NCBI RefSeq assembly: GCF_000002995.4
Contig: NW_025062479.1
Span: forward strand, 14,184,221-14,248,220
Reading direction: 5' to 3'
DNA length: 64,000 nt
Origin: Brugia malayi
Lineage: Eukaryota; Nematoda; Chromadorea; Rhabditida; Onchocercidae
Shown here: in pieces, positions 25,263 to 36,681 of the stretch
How positions within the stretch are numbered: the stretch's first letter is position 1
How the letters are laid out: every line of letters begins with the position of its first letter
Notes under the pieces: model-generated
What the model was told of the DNA's origin: nothing
Database searches by the model: none
The model's input: only the letters and a program-made list of their open reading frames with translations
Made by a program: the position numbers and the translations under genes

Positions 25263-28143
25263 ATGATTTTATTAAGGCGTAGTTATCGTGATGCTCGAAA
25301 TAATGCTGTGATTAATTTTTTCTTTCGAAAATTTGTTGATGGTAATGTACAACAAGTGATGGAAGTTAGTGATAAATTAAATAAGGTAAAGTCACTGTTA
25401 TTTAACTGTAAATGTACTAATTTTTGCTTTCGATGTAGCATGTGAAGTTTAGACATATGGATATTGACGAATTTTAATGTAATTGATGCTTCAGTATTTC
25501 TAACAATGACTTTTAATGTATCAGTTTTGCTTTCGTACCACTTGTCATAGTCAGGAATTATGCTGAAAGCTCATTTCTAAGTAGTTTTACTGTTGATATA
25601 GGATAAATTGACATTGATTAGTTGGCTGAAAAAAAAGAATAGCACACTGCTTGTGAATTAAGGAATTAAACATTAGGATAATGTTCTTTTATACCTTTTA
25701 TAGGTTGAAAAGCAGGATATTTCTTCTGAAGATTTTATGGCAGATATGGCTACAAAAGAAAATCTTATATCGAAAGAAATAAACAACTTTGTTAGAACTG
25801 TAGGTTATTATATTAAAGTTGGATTATCTTCAAAATGTAAAATCGAGTGAAACATTTGAACTCTTTTCAATGAAAGTAATAAGGTGGTAGAAGAGAGAGT
25901 GCTGTTTTCTTGCATATATTTCTTTCAGTTGGATATTGTTCAAAATGCTATGATTCTATGTTTTTATTGGATTGAATTTTATAAAATATAATTACAGCTA
26001 TCGCTGCAAAATTCTTTCGCAACACAGCGAAAAAAAAAAGTAAAGGCTAGTCGATTTCGGCCTATTGTATATTCAGAGGGGGAACTGGATAAGTCGAACT
26101 TTATGCAGCCACCATCAAGGTTTTTTCTCTCTTATTTTTGTCAAATTTGATCAGAAGTACATCAGAACTGAATTGATATACTGTTTGACTCTTATTATCT
26201 TCTCCTTTACTGTAATAACAATGAGTTTAGCAAATTATCTAACGTATCTTCTGCTACAGTGATCTGGATTTGATTGATATCGTGCAAAATTAATGGATAT
26301 AATTGAGCTAATAAATATATTCCTTATTTATGTTATTTTCCTGGATTTTTATTTTTTTTTTTTTTTTTTTAAATAGACTTTTAACTACGATTTCTTCAGA
26401 GATAATCCACTTCCGTTCGATCCAACTGCAGATTCATCATTGTTACCTCCGACACACTCATGGTGTATTGCTCATTATGTGAATCATTTACCCGTATTGC
26501 AGACACTTGTCGAATTAGGCATGGATTTGTTTGAGGTTTTTTTTTTTTTTGTTTGAATTAGGCAGATTTTATTTGAGGTTAACTGATCAAGTTTACGAAG
26601 TGCTTTCATTTTTTCGTATAAACTTTAGAAGTTTGTAAGATTGCAGAATTTGTAGGTCTATTTTGTCAATTCTATAATCAACTGCATTTTAGGTAGATTC
26701 AGTGACACATATCGGCCGGAAACTGGTGAAATTAGATTGGGAAAATGTTAGACCGAAACTTGTATGGCTGATTCATCAAGTTGGTATGCCTATAAGCGAT
26801 GTTGGCTTATATTTAACACGAAATCCGTATTTCTTATTGCAAGATTTAGAAAACATGAAAGTTAGAGTTTGTTTTTATTATATATATATATGTATATATT
26901 TTTACAGAAAAGTTTAAACTTTCTTCATTTCATGTATATTATAACAGCCGAAATAAACATATCATGTTTTATATAATTTTAGGTGCGTTTAAATTACCTT
27001 TATACAAAGCGGCTAACTAAAGCGAAAGTCCTTAAAATTGTAAGAAACAATAGGTTTGTTTCTTTTGCTTAAAGTTTCCGAAACATGATTTTTTGTAATT
27101 TATTACGTCAATAAATGAATATTAGGTATTGTGTTTTGAAGTCCTTGTTGACTCATAGACAATATTAAAACCTCATCATCCTGCTTTCTAAAAGTCGTTT
27201 TGAAATTCTTTATTTGTGTATTTTATGCTAGATTTTGGCTGAATACCGATGTTGAAACAACAGATGCTCGCTTGGGATGGATTCAAAAAACGTTTGATCT
27301 GACGGGAGATGAAATGCGTCAACTAATAATCACAGAATCAAGAATTATTATGTACGGTGTCGGACCGCTTGAAGTATGCACATGGGTGATGTTTTTGTTG
27401 TAGGTTTCAATAAAGTCTACGATTTAGAAATCTTATTCGGTTTAAAGTTAAAACGAAGCAAACAAGGATTCGGTTTAAATTTAAAACGAAGGAAACAAGG
27501 TTCTTTTCTTCAAATGAAGTTAATGTGTCTTATTTTTACAGAGACTTGTTACTATGTTAAATGAAGAAATGGAGTTTACAAAAGAACAAGTTAAGGCAAT
27601 TTTATTGAAAGATCCGAGAGTATTCATGATGGGTAAGTGGGACTTTATTTCACGATTTAATTAAACAGATTTGTTTATAACATTTATAATGTTTCATTGG
27701 TATCACATTGCATAACACTAAATATCCAGCGAAAGTATGATTCATTCGGCTATATATTATGGTGATATCGTTGAATACGAAAGTATTGATGTTCTCACTG
27801 TAATGGAAAATCTTTGAAAAGACCAAATTGAATATCAAATAAATCAATTCTAATTAATGTTTCAGAGCCAAATGCTCTACAAACAACATATAATTACCTT
27901 CGATTCACTGTGCATATATCAAATATGCAAATTTGTGAATGGCCATTATGCTTAAGATTTACCATTGGAGCAATTCGTAGGCGACATGAATTTTTGGTGC
28001 TACTTCATAAAGCTGATTATAACGAAGGTTCACCAAATTATGTACATCTTCGCTCTCTGTTACAACCATCTGATCAAAAATTTGCTGTTAACGTGGCACA
28101 TACATATTTGAATGTATATAATGCTTTTTTAAAAAGTTACTGA
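25263..28143 (+). CDS. MTERF3-like mitochondrial transcription termination factor family protein
   Basis: Ten exons (25263-25385, 25704-25799, 25998-26119, 26260-26281, 26377-26535, 26693-26860, 26983-27053, 27232-27373, 27542-27632, 27866-28143) encode 423 aa, against 417 in human MTERF3. The N-terminus MILLRRSYRDARNNAVINFF is basic and Ser/Asn-rich, like a mitochondrial presequence. From about 170 onward, successive MTERF helical repeats are visible: HIGRKLVKLDWENVRPKLVW, VGLYLTRNPYFLLQDLENMK, RLNYLYTKRLTKAKVLKIVR, RLGWIQKTFDLTGDEMRQLI and MEFTKEQVKAILLKDPRVFMM, aligning with human '[26 protein letters not shown]' and following segments. It ends with SPNYVHLRSLLQPSDQKFA, equivalent to human 'KPNYISLDKLVSIPDEIF'. 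The family acts in mitochondrial transcription and ribosome assembly. A 22-nt microexon is required to keep phase. TTTCAG lies 3 nt before the ATG. Confidence 0.92.
27435..27500. repeat. 33-bp tandem duplication in MTERF3-like intron 8
   Basis: Units 27435-27467 and 27468-27500 are adjacent and nearly identical (two substitutions seen). The unit begins ATTCGGTTTAAA and ends AAACAAGG. Because 33 is divisible by 3, the repeat reads through in one frame, but it lies between a good donor (27374) and acceptor (27541). Confidence 0.85.
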
Positions 28144-28787
28144 TGACAGGTTTTTATTGTTTGATTGTTTAACTTTCAAGTTCTAAATTTCTCATTTTTC
28201 ATATTATAACATATGAATGTATAAAGTTCTACTACTTGAATTGAGACAAAAAAAAAAAAACAAAGATGGAGGCATGGTGAGTTTTTTGATTGGTAACTAT
28301 CTATAAATATGGGAATTGGGTTTTAAAGTGGAGAATTTACGGAAACGAACATAACATTCAGTTATTCAAGATAGCGTAAGAGTTACTTTTTGCTGTTAGA
28401 TTTATACTTAAATTTCATCCATTTAATTTGAGATTTATCACATAGTTCGAACGAAATTTATTTTTTCATTACTTCAATGTTTTATGGGAAATATTTTTGT
28501 TTTGCTGGTTTCAGGTTAATTGAATTTCAACAGAACTTATTGAGTTTTTAGAATTATGAACTAAACGTAAAATAAGAAAGAAAAAAGGTGAATATTTCAA
28601 TAAGATATATCCGAATAATAAGGAAGCGATATTTGGTTAAATGTAATTACATGAGATTACAATTTTAGTATTGCATATAATTCCTTTTTCAAGTCGTTTA
28701 ATGATTGTATAAATAAATATCCATGCCCTTTTTTTACGTTTTAAAAGTCATGGTATAAGATATACTTGCAATGGTTAACACGTGGTA

Positions 28788-28866
28788 CGTTTTATCCACT
28801 GATGCGTGATATTTTGTTTGCGTTGCATCCGTTAATGCGTGATACTTTGCTTACGTCTCATCGCAA
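28788..28866. repeat. 33-bp tandem repeat with adjacent CACGTG
   Basis: Unit 1 (28788-28820) and unit 2 (28821-28853) share CGTT...ATCC...TGATGCGTGATA.TTTG. A partial third unit starts at 28854 (CGTCTCATCG). A CACGTG palindrome at 28779-28784 abuts the array. It lies upstream of the acyl-CoA oxidase gene. Confidence 0.65.
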
Positions 28867-29108
28867 CATCATTTCCGGAAAAAAGCAACCATTCATTTCA
28901 TTTCATTAATCAATCTGAATAGTGAATTTATAAATTATTCTCTCTACCCACATTCTTTTGTTGTTTTTTCTCACTCATTTTAAAAGTTAATATTTATAAA
29001 AATAGATTATTAATTATTCTTATTCACTGATGTGCAAGTGAAAAAAAGAAAGGAATTTTGAATTTATTAAAATTCTCCTTTTCCAATTGATCATTAAAAG
29101 TCGCGGGA

Positions 29109-29158
<50 letters not shown>

Positions 29159-29160
29159 TA
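29109..29160. repeat. (TA)n microsatellite
   Basis: Nearly uninterrupted TA dinucleotides in the MTERF3/acyl-CoA oxidase spacer, with TG and CA interruptions at the ends. Confidence 0.95.
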
Positions 29161-29723
29161 AGAGTTGATTTAAGATTAGCCAATGACTGCTAGATACATT
29201 GGATATTGATTGATTTGAGTTTGGTGGTAATTAATTTCGTGGTAATATGGTTTTATAGTTGATAAACTTGATTTGTTTTGACATCATTTTATGTTAGGAT
29301 GTGATCAATAACAGACAGCGCCGTCATTCAACCGAATATATTTTTTTTATTCATTGACAGCAAACAGTGTTCAGATAATTCCTTTTTTTTATATCCTTTT
29401 GTTTTTATTTTCCATCCTTTCAATCACTTAAAAGTTTACATCGTTCTTTATTTGTATATGAAATGATGACAGTGTATTTAAGAATTATTTAATAATATTA
29501 TTCGTTAATATATCAATTTTATATATCAAATAGTTTGAAATTAATTCGAAAAGAATTAATGATGTTTACAGTCGAATTTAGTTAGTTTTTTACGGAATTA
29601 TTTGTGATAATTTTGATAATGATATATGAATAATTTTTTATTTTTTAATAATTTTAATAATGACATATGAATAGGATTTTCAGATGTATTTGGAGAAGAA
29701 AATGAATTATTAGTATTTCAAAA

Positions 29724-30683
29724 ATGCGATATAATTTAATTGAACCAGGTGATAATGAAGATATTACCAATGAACGGCGAGGCTCATCATTTTCGGTTGG
29801 CAAAATGGCTGCATTTATACATGGTGGTGAAGAAAAGCTTCGTAGAAGACATGAAATATTGAAATTTGTAGAATCTCAAAAAGATTTTCAAGATCCGATA
29901 CCGCCTGAATTCATGAGTCGAAAGGAACGAGTTGAGAATAATGCACGGAAGGTTTGTTTTCTAATTAATTTTCCTTGCATTCTACTCTTCTGTTACTTCC
30001 CCTGAGAAGAACTATTTAAGATTTGATAACGGGTCCTTCAATTAATTTGTTAATTCATTTGCAAGATAAGGATTAAGACGTAAATATATAAACCATTTCA
30101 TATTTTGTTGAAAAAATTTGTTTGGTTTCAAGAAAAAAAATTTTTTTTTTGAGTTTGAAAAAAATGGAAAAAGTTTGTTTTTAAATAAAGAATGAAATAA
30201 TAAATAAATAATAATGAACTAATTTAAAAAAAATAAAAGAATGAAATAATAGTGAACTAATTACACGCTGCTTAAGATCGTAGCAATGACCGATAAAATA
30301 GCATTTATTGATCAATCGGATATGTTCGAAGAAGGATTACTTTTTCAAAGGTATTGTTTTTTTTCCTCTCTCTCCTTCTGTTTTGATAGTAATTATGTGA
30401 TTATTTGAATCTTAAAAATCAGTTGATTATTTTGAAATTGAATTAGCTGAATAATTATAGTTTGATAATGGGACGTGACTTCCATGCAATGTCGCTACAT
30501 TATGCAATGTTCATACCAACTATTCAAGGGCAAGCAGATGATGATCAATTGGACTATTGGCTTCCCTTAGCTGTTACTCGTGGCATCATTGGAACTTATG
30601 CACAAACTGAGCTTGGACATGGTTTATAATTTTATTTTACATATATTTTTTTTAATCTTATCTAAAATTAGTTTAGGACAGAA

Positions 30684-30717
<34 letters not shown>

Positions 30718-33700
30718 CATAGTAATGAATTTTGTTTTGAATAAATCAATAACTTTGTAAAGTGAGTTTTTTTTTTTTAATAGAAATTTCGTGCTTTACT
30801 ATAGTTGTGCAAATTTATTTGTTGTCTTCAAGGTACTAATATTTCAAAGTTGGAAACAACAGCAACATATGATGAGAAAACAGAAGAATTTGTGCTACAT
30901 ACACCATCAGTTTCGGCAACAAAATGGTGGTCAGGTGGCCTTGGAAAATCATCAAATTATGCAATAATTCCTGCACAACTTATCATTAATGGAAATAATA
31001 AGGGCTTACACATGTTCATTGTTCAGCTTAGGGATCTCGACACTCATATGCCCTTGCCTGGTGATTTAATTTGTATTTCGAATAGTAGAGAACAAATTGT
31101 TTTTATGTAGTAATTTTAAAATCTGTTAAGACTAAATGTAAAAAGTTTTTGCAATTCAACGCTGATTGCTAACTTACTGATTCTAATTTAACCAATTAAA
31201 GTCATATTTACAGCTTATTTTTCACTCACATAATTTTTACCAATTGCTTAAATTAGGCATCACAATTGGAGATATTGGTCCTAAAATGGGTATTCCTGGC
31301 AATGACAATGGTTTTCTTATATTTAACAACTATCGCATTCCCCGTAAAAATATGTTCATGCGTTATTCACAAGTAAATTTTTTTCTTTTGATTTATTAAT
31401 GCAATTGTGTATTATATATAAGAAAATATTTATATGTTATAATTATATATCAAAAAAATTTATTTTGTAAAGTCATGAAATGGATATCGTTTAATGATTT
31501 CATAATGTTTTTGAAACTTTTTTTTTTTTTTTTTTTTTGTACACTTGTTAGGTTTTATCAAATGGTGAATATATTGCACCGAAACATTCCAAATTACGTT
31601 ATGGTACGATGGTATTTGTGCGATCAATTATGGTACGAGATCAAGCTATGCAACTGGCTGCAGCAGTTACAATTGCTATACGTTATTCTTCTATTAGAAG
31701 ACAGGGAGAATGGAAACCTGGGTAAGTATAAATATAATTTGATTTTTCATTTTATGTGCAAAAAATTTATTTACTTAGAATATGAAAAAAATGTTTTCTT
31801 GATAAATGTTTTGTTTAGTTTAGGTAATGGATACGATGAAATTTATGACTTCAGATTTTCCATAATGATTCAGCAAGCATTCATAGTGATTAATTTTTAA
31901 AGTGTTAAAAGTTTTCAGTTTGAAAGAAGTTCAGATACTTGATTATCGGACGCAACAGTATCGAATTCTACCTTGCCTTGCTCAGTCATTTGTATTTTTA
32001 TTTGCCGCTACAGAAGTGAAGAATTTATATATGAAGGTATCTTTTTAATTTTCCATCAGCAATATATTTCAGATCTTTACATCTTCGAAGATTGCTGATT
32101 TCTAAATATTCTTTTCTGAATTAGTTTTCCTTTTCTTGTTTTTTTTTTTTTTTTTGATTTTAGATTATAATTTAAGCTCAAAAATTTAAGGTCAACAAAC
32201 AACTTTCGCATGGTATTACTGAATTGTTGCAAGAATTACATATTCTTTCTTCAGGTTTCAAAGCTGTTGTCACATGGGAAGTTGCAAAGGTCTGTAATAT
32301 TTCCCTTTAGTCAATGTAACTATGTATTTCTTTGTAAGATTTTAAAGTGTCCAATAAATAAATCTAAGTTTCAATTTTTGGAATATATAAAGATGTACAG
32401 ATGATGATGCTATTTTTGTAAAATTTACCCAGAAAACTGTATGTGGTCATTCTATATAGGGTATCGAACAGTGTCGATTAGCATGTGGTGGACATGGCTA
32501 TTCACATGCATCCGGTTTTCCGGAAATTTATTCTTTCGCTGTTGCTGGTTGTACATACGAAGGGGAAAATATCGTTATGCTACTTCAAGTTGCACGGTAT
32601 GTCTCTTTATATTTCAACCTGTTTCTTCTACATTTATAAAAAAAACTGAAAATTTTTAGGTCAGATTAATAATTTATCAATATTGCAGCTTTTTAATGAA
32701 AACAGTCAAAGAAATACATTCTAATAGTGCTCATCTAGCAACAATTGCCAAATATTTGCTTGATGCTAGAAGATATAAATCTAGTTTTCAAAGGTGGCAA
32801 ACAGTTGAATATGAGGATTTGGTTGGTGATTTCGAACAAGCTGCTAGAAACCAGGTAATTATGTAGTCGCATAGTGTGATTTCACTATTTAGTTAGTTTC
32901 CGAGGATATTGATGTGATTATAGGTGATAAGTTAGAGGCTAAAATATATGATTCAGAAGAGACTAATCTAAAATAACTAAACTGGCGTTCATTCTTAACA
33001 TTAACTAATCATGCGAAAAGTCAGTCCATTTAGTGAGTTCTTTAGTTTCCAGTAGATATCTTTTCTCTTGTTATATATATATATATATATATATTACCTT
33101 CAGTGCTTTCCGAAAATTTGAAATTAATTACTATAAACATTTATCAATTTGCAGATATATTCAACATATAATTATCTGCAACAACTTCAAAAAGATAATC
33201 ATTCTGCTGAAGAGGCGTGGAACTGTGCTTCGGTTGAACTATGTAAAGCAAGTCGAGTGAGTCCTTTCTACATTTTTCATTTTATCATTTAATTAACATT
33301 TTTGTTGACTTAATTGGATAAAAGGTACAAAAAAATTTTTTGAAAATTTCATGAAAGGATTCGAAAATTTCTCATAAATCTGCAAATTTTTGCTTTTTTT
33401 TTTTTTGTTTTTTCAAATTTTCTTTCATTACATTACTTTCCATATTTTTATTCAATTGATGACATTATAAATTGCAAAGTTATTTGTTCTTGATTTTCAG
33501 TTACACATTCTTTGTTTTATGGCAAAAAGTTATTTATCACGAATATCACAGTGTAGTGAACCAGAAATTTCACGAATATTAAATCTGATTGGCAAACTTT
33601 ATATGCTTCATGAGATTTCTGCTCATTGTTACGCTTTTAGAATGGTAAATCATAAAATATAAATGTTATTCTGCTTATATGGATTGGTTGATGTTTCACC

Positions 33701-34473
33701 CATTGATACAACATTTTATATGCAATTAAAATATTATTTTTCATTCTTACAATCACCATAAAATTATATATTTCTAAAATAACGATGAATAAAAGTGAAA
33801 TTATGAGTAAAGATATTATATTTAAATGTAATCTTAGCTACTCTATAAATATTTTTAAGGCGAATTATATGTCAGATGAACAAATGAGAAGTGTAAAATG
33901 TGGTATCTATGAAATATTGGGGAATTTACGTCCAGATGCTGTAGCTATAGTAGATTCATTTGATTTTTCGGATCGTGAACTTCATTCTGTCCTTGGTCGA
34001 CGTGACGGTAACGTTTATGCGGCAATGCTTGAGTGGGCAAAATATTCGGAATTGAATAAGACTGAAGTAAGTAATTTAGCAATGCTAATACAACAGTGTT
34101 TCACTGCAAAATTATTGCTTCTAAAAAGCAAAGATGTTTAACTGTTTAATCTGCAGAAGGGATTTTTTGTGAAACTGATTTTTTGCTATTAGTAAGTATC
34201 CCACTAATTAGGAACTGATTCCGTACTGTGTGATTTTTAGTATATATATATATATTATATTTGAAAAAGAAAATTTAATAAAGTTTACGCAAAAGTTTTT
34301 TATATCACTTTAACATTTTCAATTTTTTTCTTCTTTTTTGCACTATTTAAATAATTTTAGTTCTTTTTCTGAAAAAAAAAAAAAATATCTTTCGGTGTTT
34401 TGTTTTACAGGTACTGTCAACATTCAAGAACTATTTGGGACCTATGATGGAGGATGGTCGATCAAAAATTTAA
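29724..34473 (+). CDS. Peroxisomal acyl-CoA oxidase
   Basis: Fourteen exons (29724-29951, 30277-30350, 30461-30621, 30833-31060, 31257-31372, 31552-31721, 31919-32036, 32191-32289, 32460-32596, 32689-32854, 33155-33256, 33501-33644, 33860-34066, 34411-34473) join in frame to 670 aa, the family's normal length. Diagnostic stretches are [48 protein letters not shown].., [19 protein letters not shown] and [16 protein letters not shown], where Glu432 of YEGEN is the expected catalytic base. The end, [17 protein letters not shown], is typical of nematode ACOX proteins. The enzyme is an FAD oxidase catalysing the first step of peroxisomal beta-oxidation; in C. elegans the family also shortens ascaroside side chains. 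The C-terminal tripeptide is SKI, a plausible PTS1. A 9-codon ORF sits between the TTTTCAG at 29683 and this ATG. AATAAA lies near 34541. Confidence 0.95.
33072..33094. repeat. Short (TA)n tract in an acyl-CoA oxidase intron
   Basis: Uninterrupted TA dinucleotides within the intron between exons 10 and 11. Confidence 0.9.
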
Positions 34474-34915
34474 ATTTTCCAATTGTTTTTTTTTTTTTTT
34501 TTTTCTTGTATATCTTTAAATATCATATTATGTTGTAAAAAAATAAATAATAATCTCGTATTATGGCCTTTAATTCTAATCTCACGTTTTGTTTCTATCG
34601 TTTTCGTCTAATATGATTCACTCATACAATTCACTTTTTTGCTTTTAAAAATTGCATTTTAAAAAGTGAGAAGAATTGTGAATGAGAGTTTAATATAGCA
34701 ATGGTTGAAATGATGTACGTACGATATATGCGAGAACTACTATTGCTTTTTTTGGTATAATAAAGAATATTTTTCACTATAGCTTCTATGTTATTGCATA
34801 TCAAAGGTAAAATGTAGGATATCCAAATGTTATTTACTTATAATCAGTTGTTTTTTTTCTCTCTTTTTTTTCTTTGCTTTTATTTTAATGTATAAAATAA
34901 TATAAAATATATTAC

Positions 34916-34980
34916 TTTTTTTTCATTGAAATTTTCAAATATTTGTCTATAATGTTCAGTTGGAAAATAAGTAAGATGTT
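34916..34980 (+). pseudogene. Decayed duplicate of the 5' part of RBX2 exon 2
   Basis: The segment aligns with 35687-35751 (intron end, acceptor and first codons of RBX2 exon 2) at roughly 80% identity by eye, with one single-base insertion. The acceptor TTTTCAG has become TTTTCAA and the frame is broken, so it cannot act as an exon. It lies 771 bp upstream of the intact exon in the same orientation. Confidence 0.65.
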
Positions 34981-35165
34981 TATTAATTAATAATGTAATA
35001 ACTAATATAATTAGTTAATTAATGACATAGTAATGACAATATAATTAATGACATAATAAGTAATGATTTAATAATATAATAAACTAATATACAATAATTA
35101 ATAATATAATAATTGGTGTACAGTATAATTAATATAATAAAATATAATTAATAATACAATAAGCA
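34981..35165. repeat. Degenerate AT-rich tandem array
   Basis: Multiple imperfect copies of TTAATAATATAATAA/TAATGACATAATAA units. The array is bounded on both sides by AATAAG(T/C)AAGATGTT, the tail of the RBX2 exon-2-like segment. Confidence 0.6.
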
Positions 35166-35456
35166 AGATGTTAATAAAAAATGCAGCACTGAGTGAACAG
35201 TGTTCATTACAGGTTCCAAATTTTCTTTGAATAATGTTTTGGGCAATTAATGTAAAAGAAAAAAATTGATAATTATTATTATTAATGTAAATTTAATAAA
35301 ACAAGAGGGAAAATTTTTATTTCACAAAAATATAGAGTGTCATAAAATAGCTATTTACATGGTGTAGAAAAGATTTGCTAACTTATTGTTGATATTACTT
35401 TTGTATTTCTTTTTCGAATTCATTAATTTATTGCATAAATAATTTCTTTAGATAAT

Positions 35457-36172
35457 ATGGAAAAATCAAAAGATACAACATTGAGTGATCAGCGTCCATT
35501 TGTACTCAAAAAATGGACTGCATTAGCAACATGGTCATGGGATGTGGAATGTGACATCTGTGCGATATGTCGTGTACAACTAATGGGTAAGTTAATTAAA
35601 TTCAGCCATATAATTTTTTTTTTAATAATAATTGGGTGAAACTCTTGTAATTCATTAATAATGAGTGAATTATATATATATAAGCTAGTTTTTTCACTGA
35701 AATTTTCAGATATTTGTTTACGGTGTCAGTCAGAAAATAAGCAAGATGATTGTGTGGTAGTATGGGGTGAATGTAATCATTCTTTTCATAATTGCTGTAT
35801 GGCTTTATGGGTGAAGCAGAATAATCGTTGTCCTCTCTGTCAACAGGTATTACATTTTTTACTAAAATAAAATACGAAATGAATAATTCATATTTTAGTT
35901 TATGGTGTTTTCTTAAAAGTTGTCAATTATTTTGAATTCTGATTGAAAAAATTCAATAGATTAAATGTTACATGGAAATTTGTTGTTGGTAAAATGAAAC
36001 AATATTAAGCCATGATTGTTGCTAATGACTGTTAGCTTCAGTGGTAATAATGAATCTGCTTAATTTTCTTGGCTAATATAAATAAGAGAAATAAATAATT
36101 GATTATTCACATATTACAAATGTTTTATTGTAATTTTTGCAGGATTGGCAAGTGCAAAGAACGGGTCATTAA
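35457..36172 (+). CDS. rbx-2: RING-box protein 2 (RBX2/RNF7/SAG), cullin-RING ligase subunit
   Basis: Three exons (35457-35586, 35710-35846, 36143-36172) encode 98 aa. From residue about 16 the match to human RNF7 is nearly continuous: LKKWTALATWSWDVECDICA (human LKKWNAVAMWSWDVECDTCA), CLRCQSENKQDDCVVVWGEC, NHSFHNCCMALWVKQNNRCP and LCQQDWQVQ. All RING-H2 zinc ligands are present (CDICAICR, CLRC, CVVVWGECNHSFHNCC, RCPLC). It recruits the E2 to CUL5-type cullin ligases and supports cullin neddylation. The sequence CLRCQSENKQ and the terminal QRTGH identify RBX2 rather than RBX1. The ATG is 6 nt after TTTCTTTAG, suggesting trans-splicing. An AATAAA lies near 36350. Confidence 0.96.
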
Positions 36173-36681
36173 ATGTGTAGTTTTAAACATTTTTCAATAT
36201 TTCAATTTCAATACTAGCAAATTTAATCGATCATTTAAAGCAAATTTAATCATTTATTATACATAGCTATATGTAACTGCTGTTGTGTGGTCTGTTTTTT
36301 TTTTTTTTTTTTTTTTTTTTTTTCTTAGGGTCATTGTCTTCTTCTTGTTAAATAAAAGAAAGGTTGGAAGATTACATTTTATCTGTCTCTCTCCGCCTCT
36401 CTCTCTCCCTTGTATACTTTTTATATATCTATTTTGTTCATTGCCTGAATTACTTTTTCTACTGCTTGAAGCATTTTTCGTCCAATCTTGCAATGATTTG
36501 TGTATACAAATTGTGCATTCAAAGGCATATGAATCTTTATCTCAATTTTAATTTGAATTTTAAATGCTGTTTGAAATTATTATGAATGAATAATGTCATT
36601 TAGTTAAACATATATTTTCATGCAATAAAAAGAAAATTTATAAGCATAATACAGGAGTTTTTTTTTTTTTTTTTAATCTCT
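36173..36681. other. Convergent spacer between RBX2 and the ground-like gene
   Basis: Holds both 3' ends: AATAAA for RBX2 near 36350 on the plus strand, and a T-rich stretch before 36682 that reads as A-rich on the minus strand. It includes a 24-nt T-run (about 36295-36323) and a CT-rich patch (about 36385-36410). No exon was recognised. Confidence 0.6.

Larger units (their letters stand above)
28144..29723. other. Intergenic region between the MTERF3-like and acyl-CoA oxidase genes
   Basis: No supported exon. It contains the tandem repeat at 28788-28866, a (TA)n tract at 29109-29160, and the acyl-CoA oxidase 5' UTR with TTTTCAG ending at 29683 followed by a 9-codon upstream ORF. Confidence 0.6.
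34474..35456. other. Acyl-CoA oxidase/RBX2 spacer with AT-rich repeats
   Basis: Very AT-rich. It contains a decayed copy of the start of RBX2 exon 2 (34916-34980) and then a degenerate array of AATATAATTAATAA-like units (about 34980-35165). The RBX2 5' end has TTTCTTTAG ending at 35451. No complete exon was recognised. Confidence 0.65.

Noticed and set aside
27376..27564. Open frame through the 33-bp repeat (FGLKLKRSKQG twice)
   Set aside because: It lies in an intron with strong donor and acceptor, and skipping it restores the MTERF repeat exactly.
31475..31900. 141-codon plus-strand frame inside the acyl-CoA oxidase gene
   Set aside because: It is an out-of-frame overlap of exon 6 plus flanking introns; the conserved protein is in another frame.
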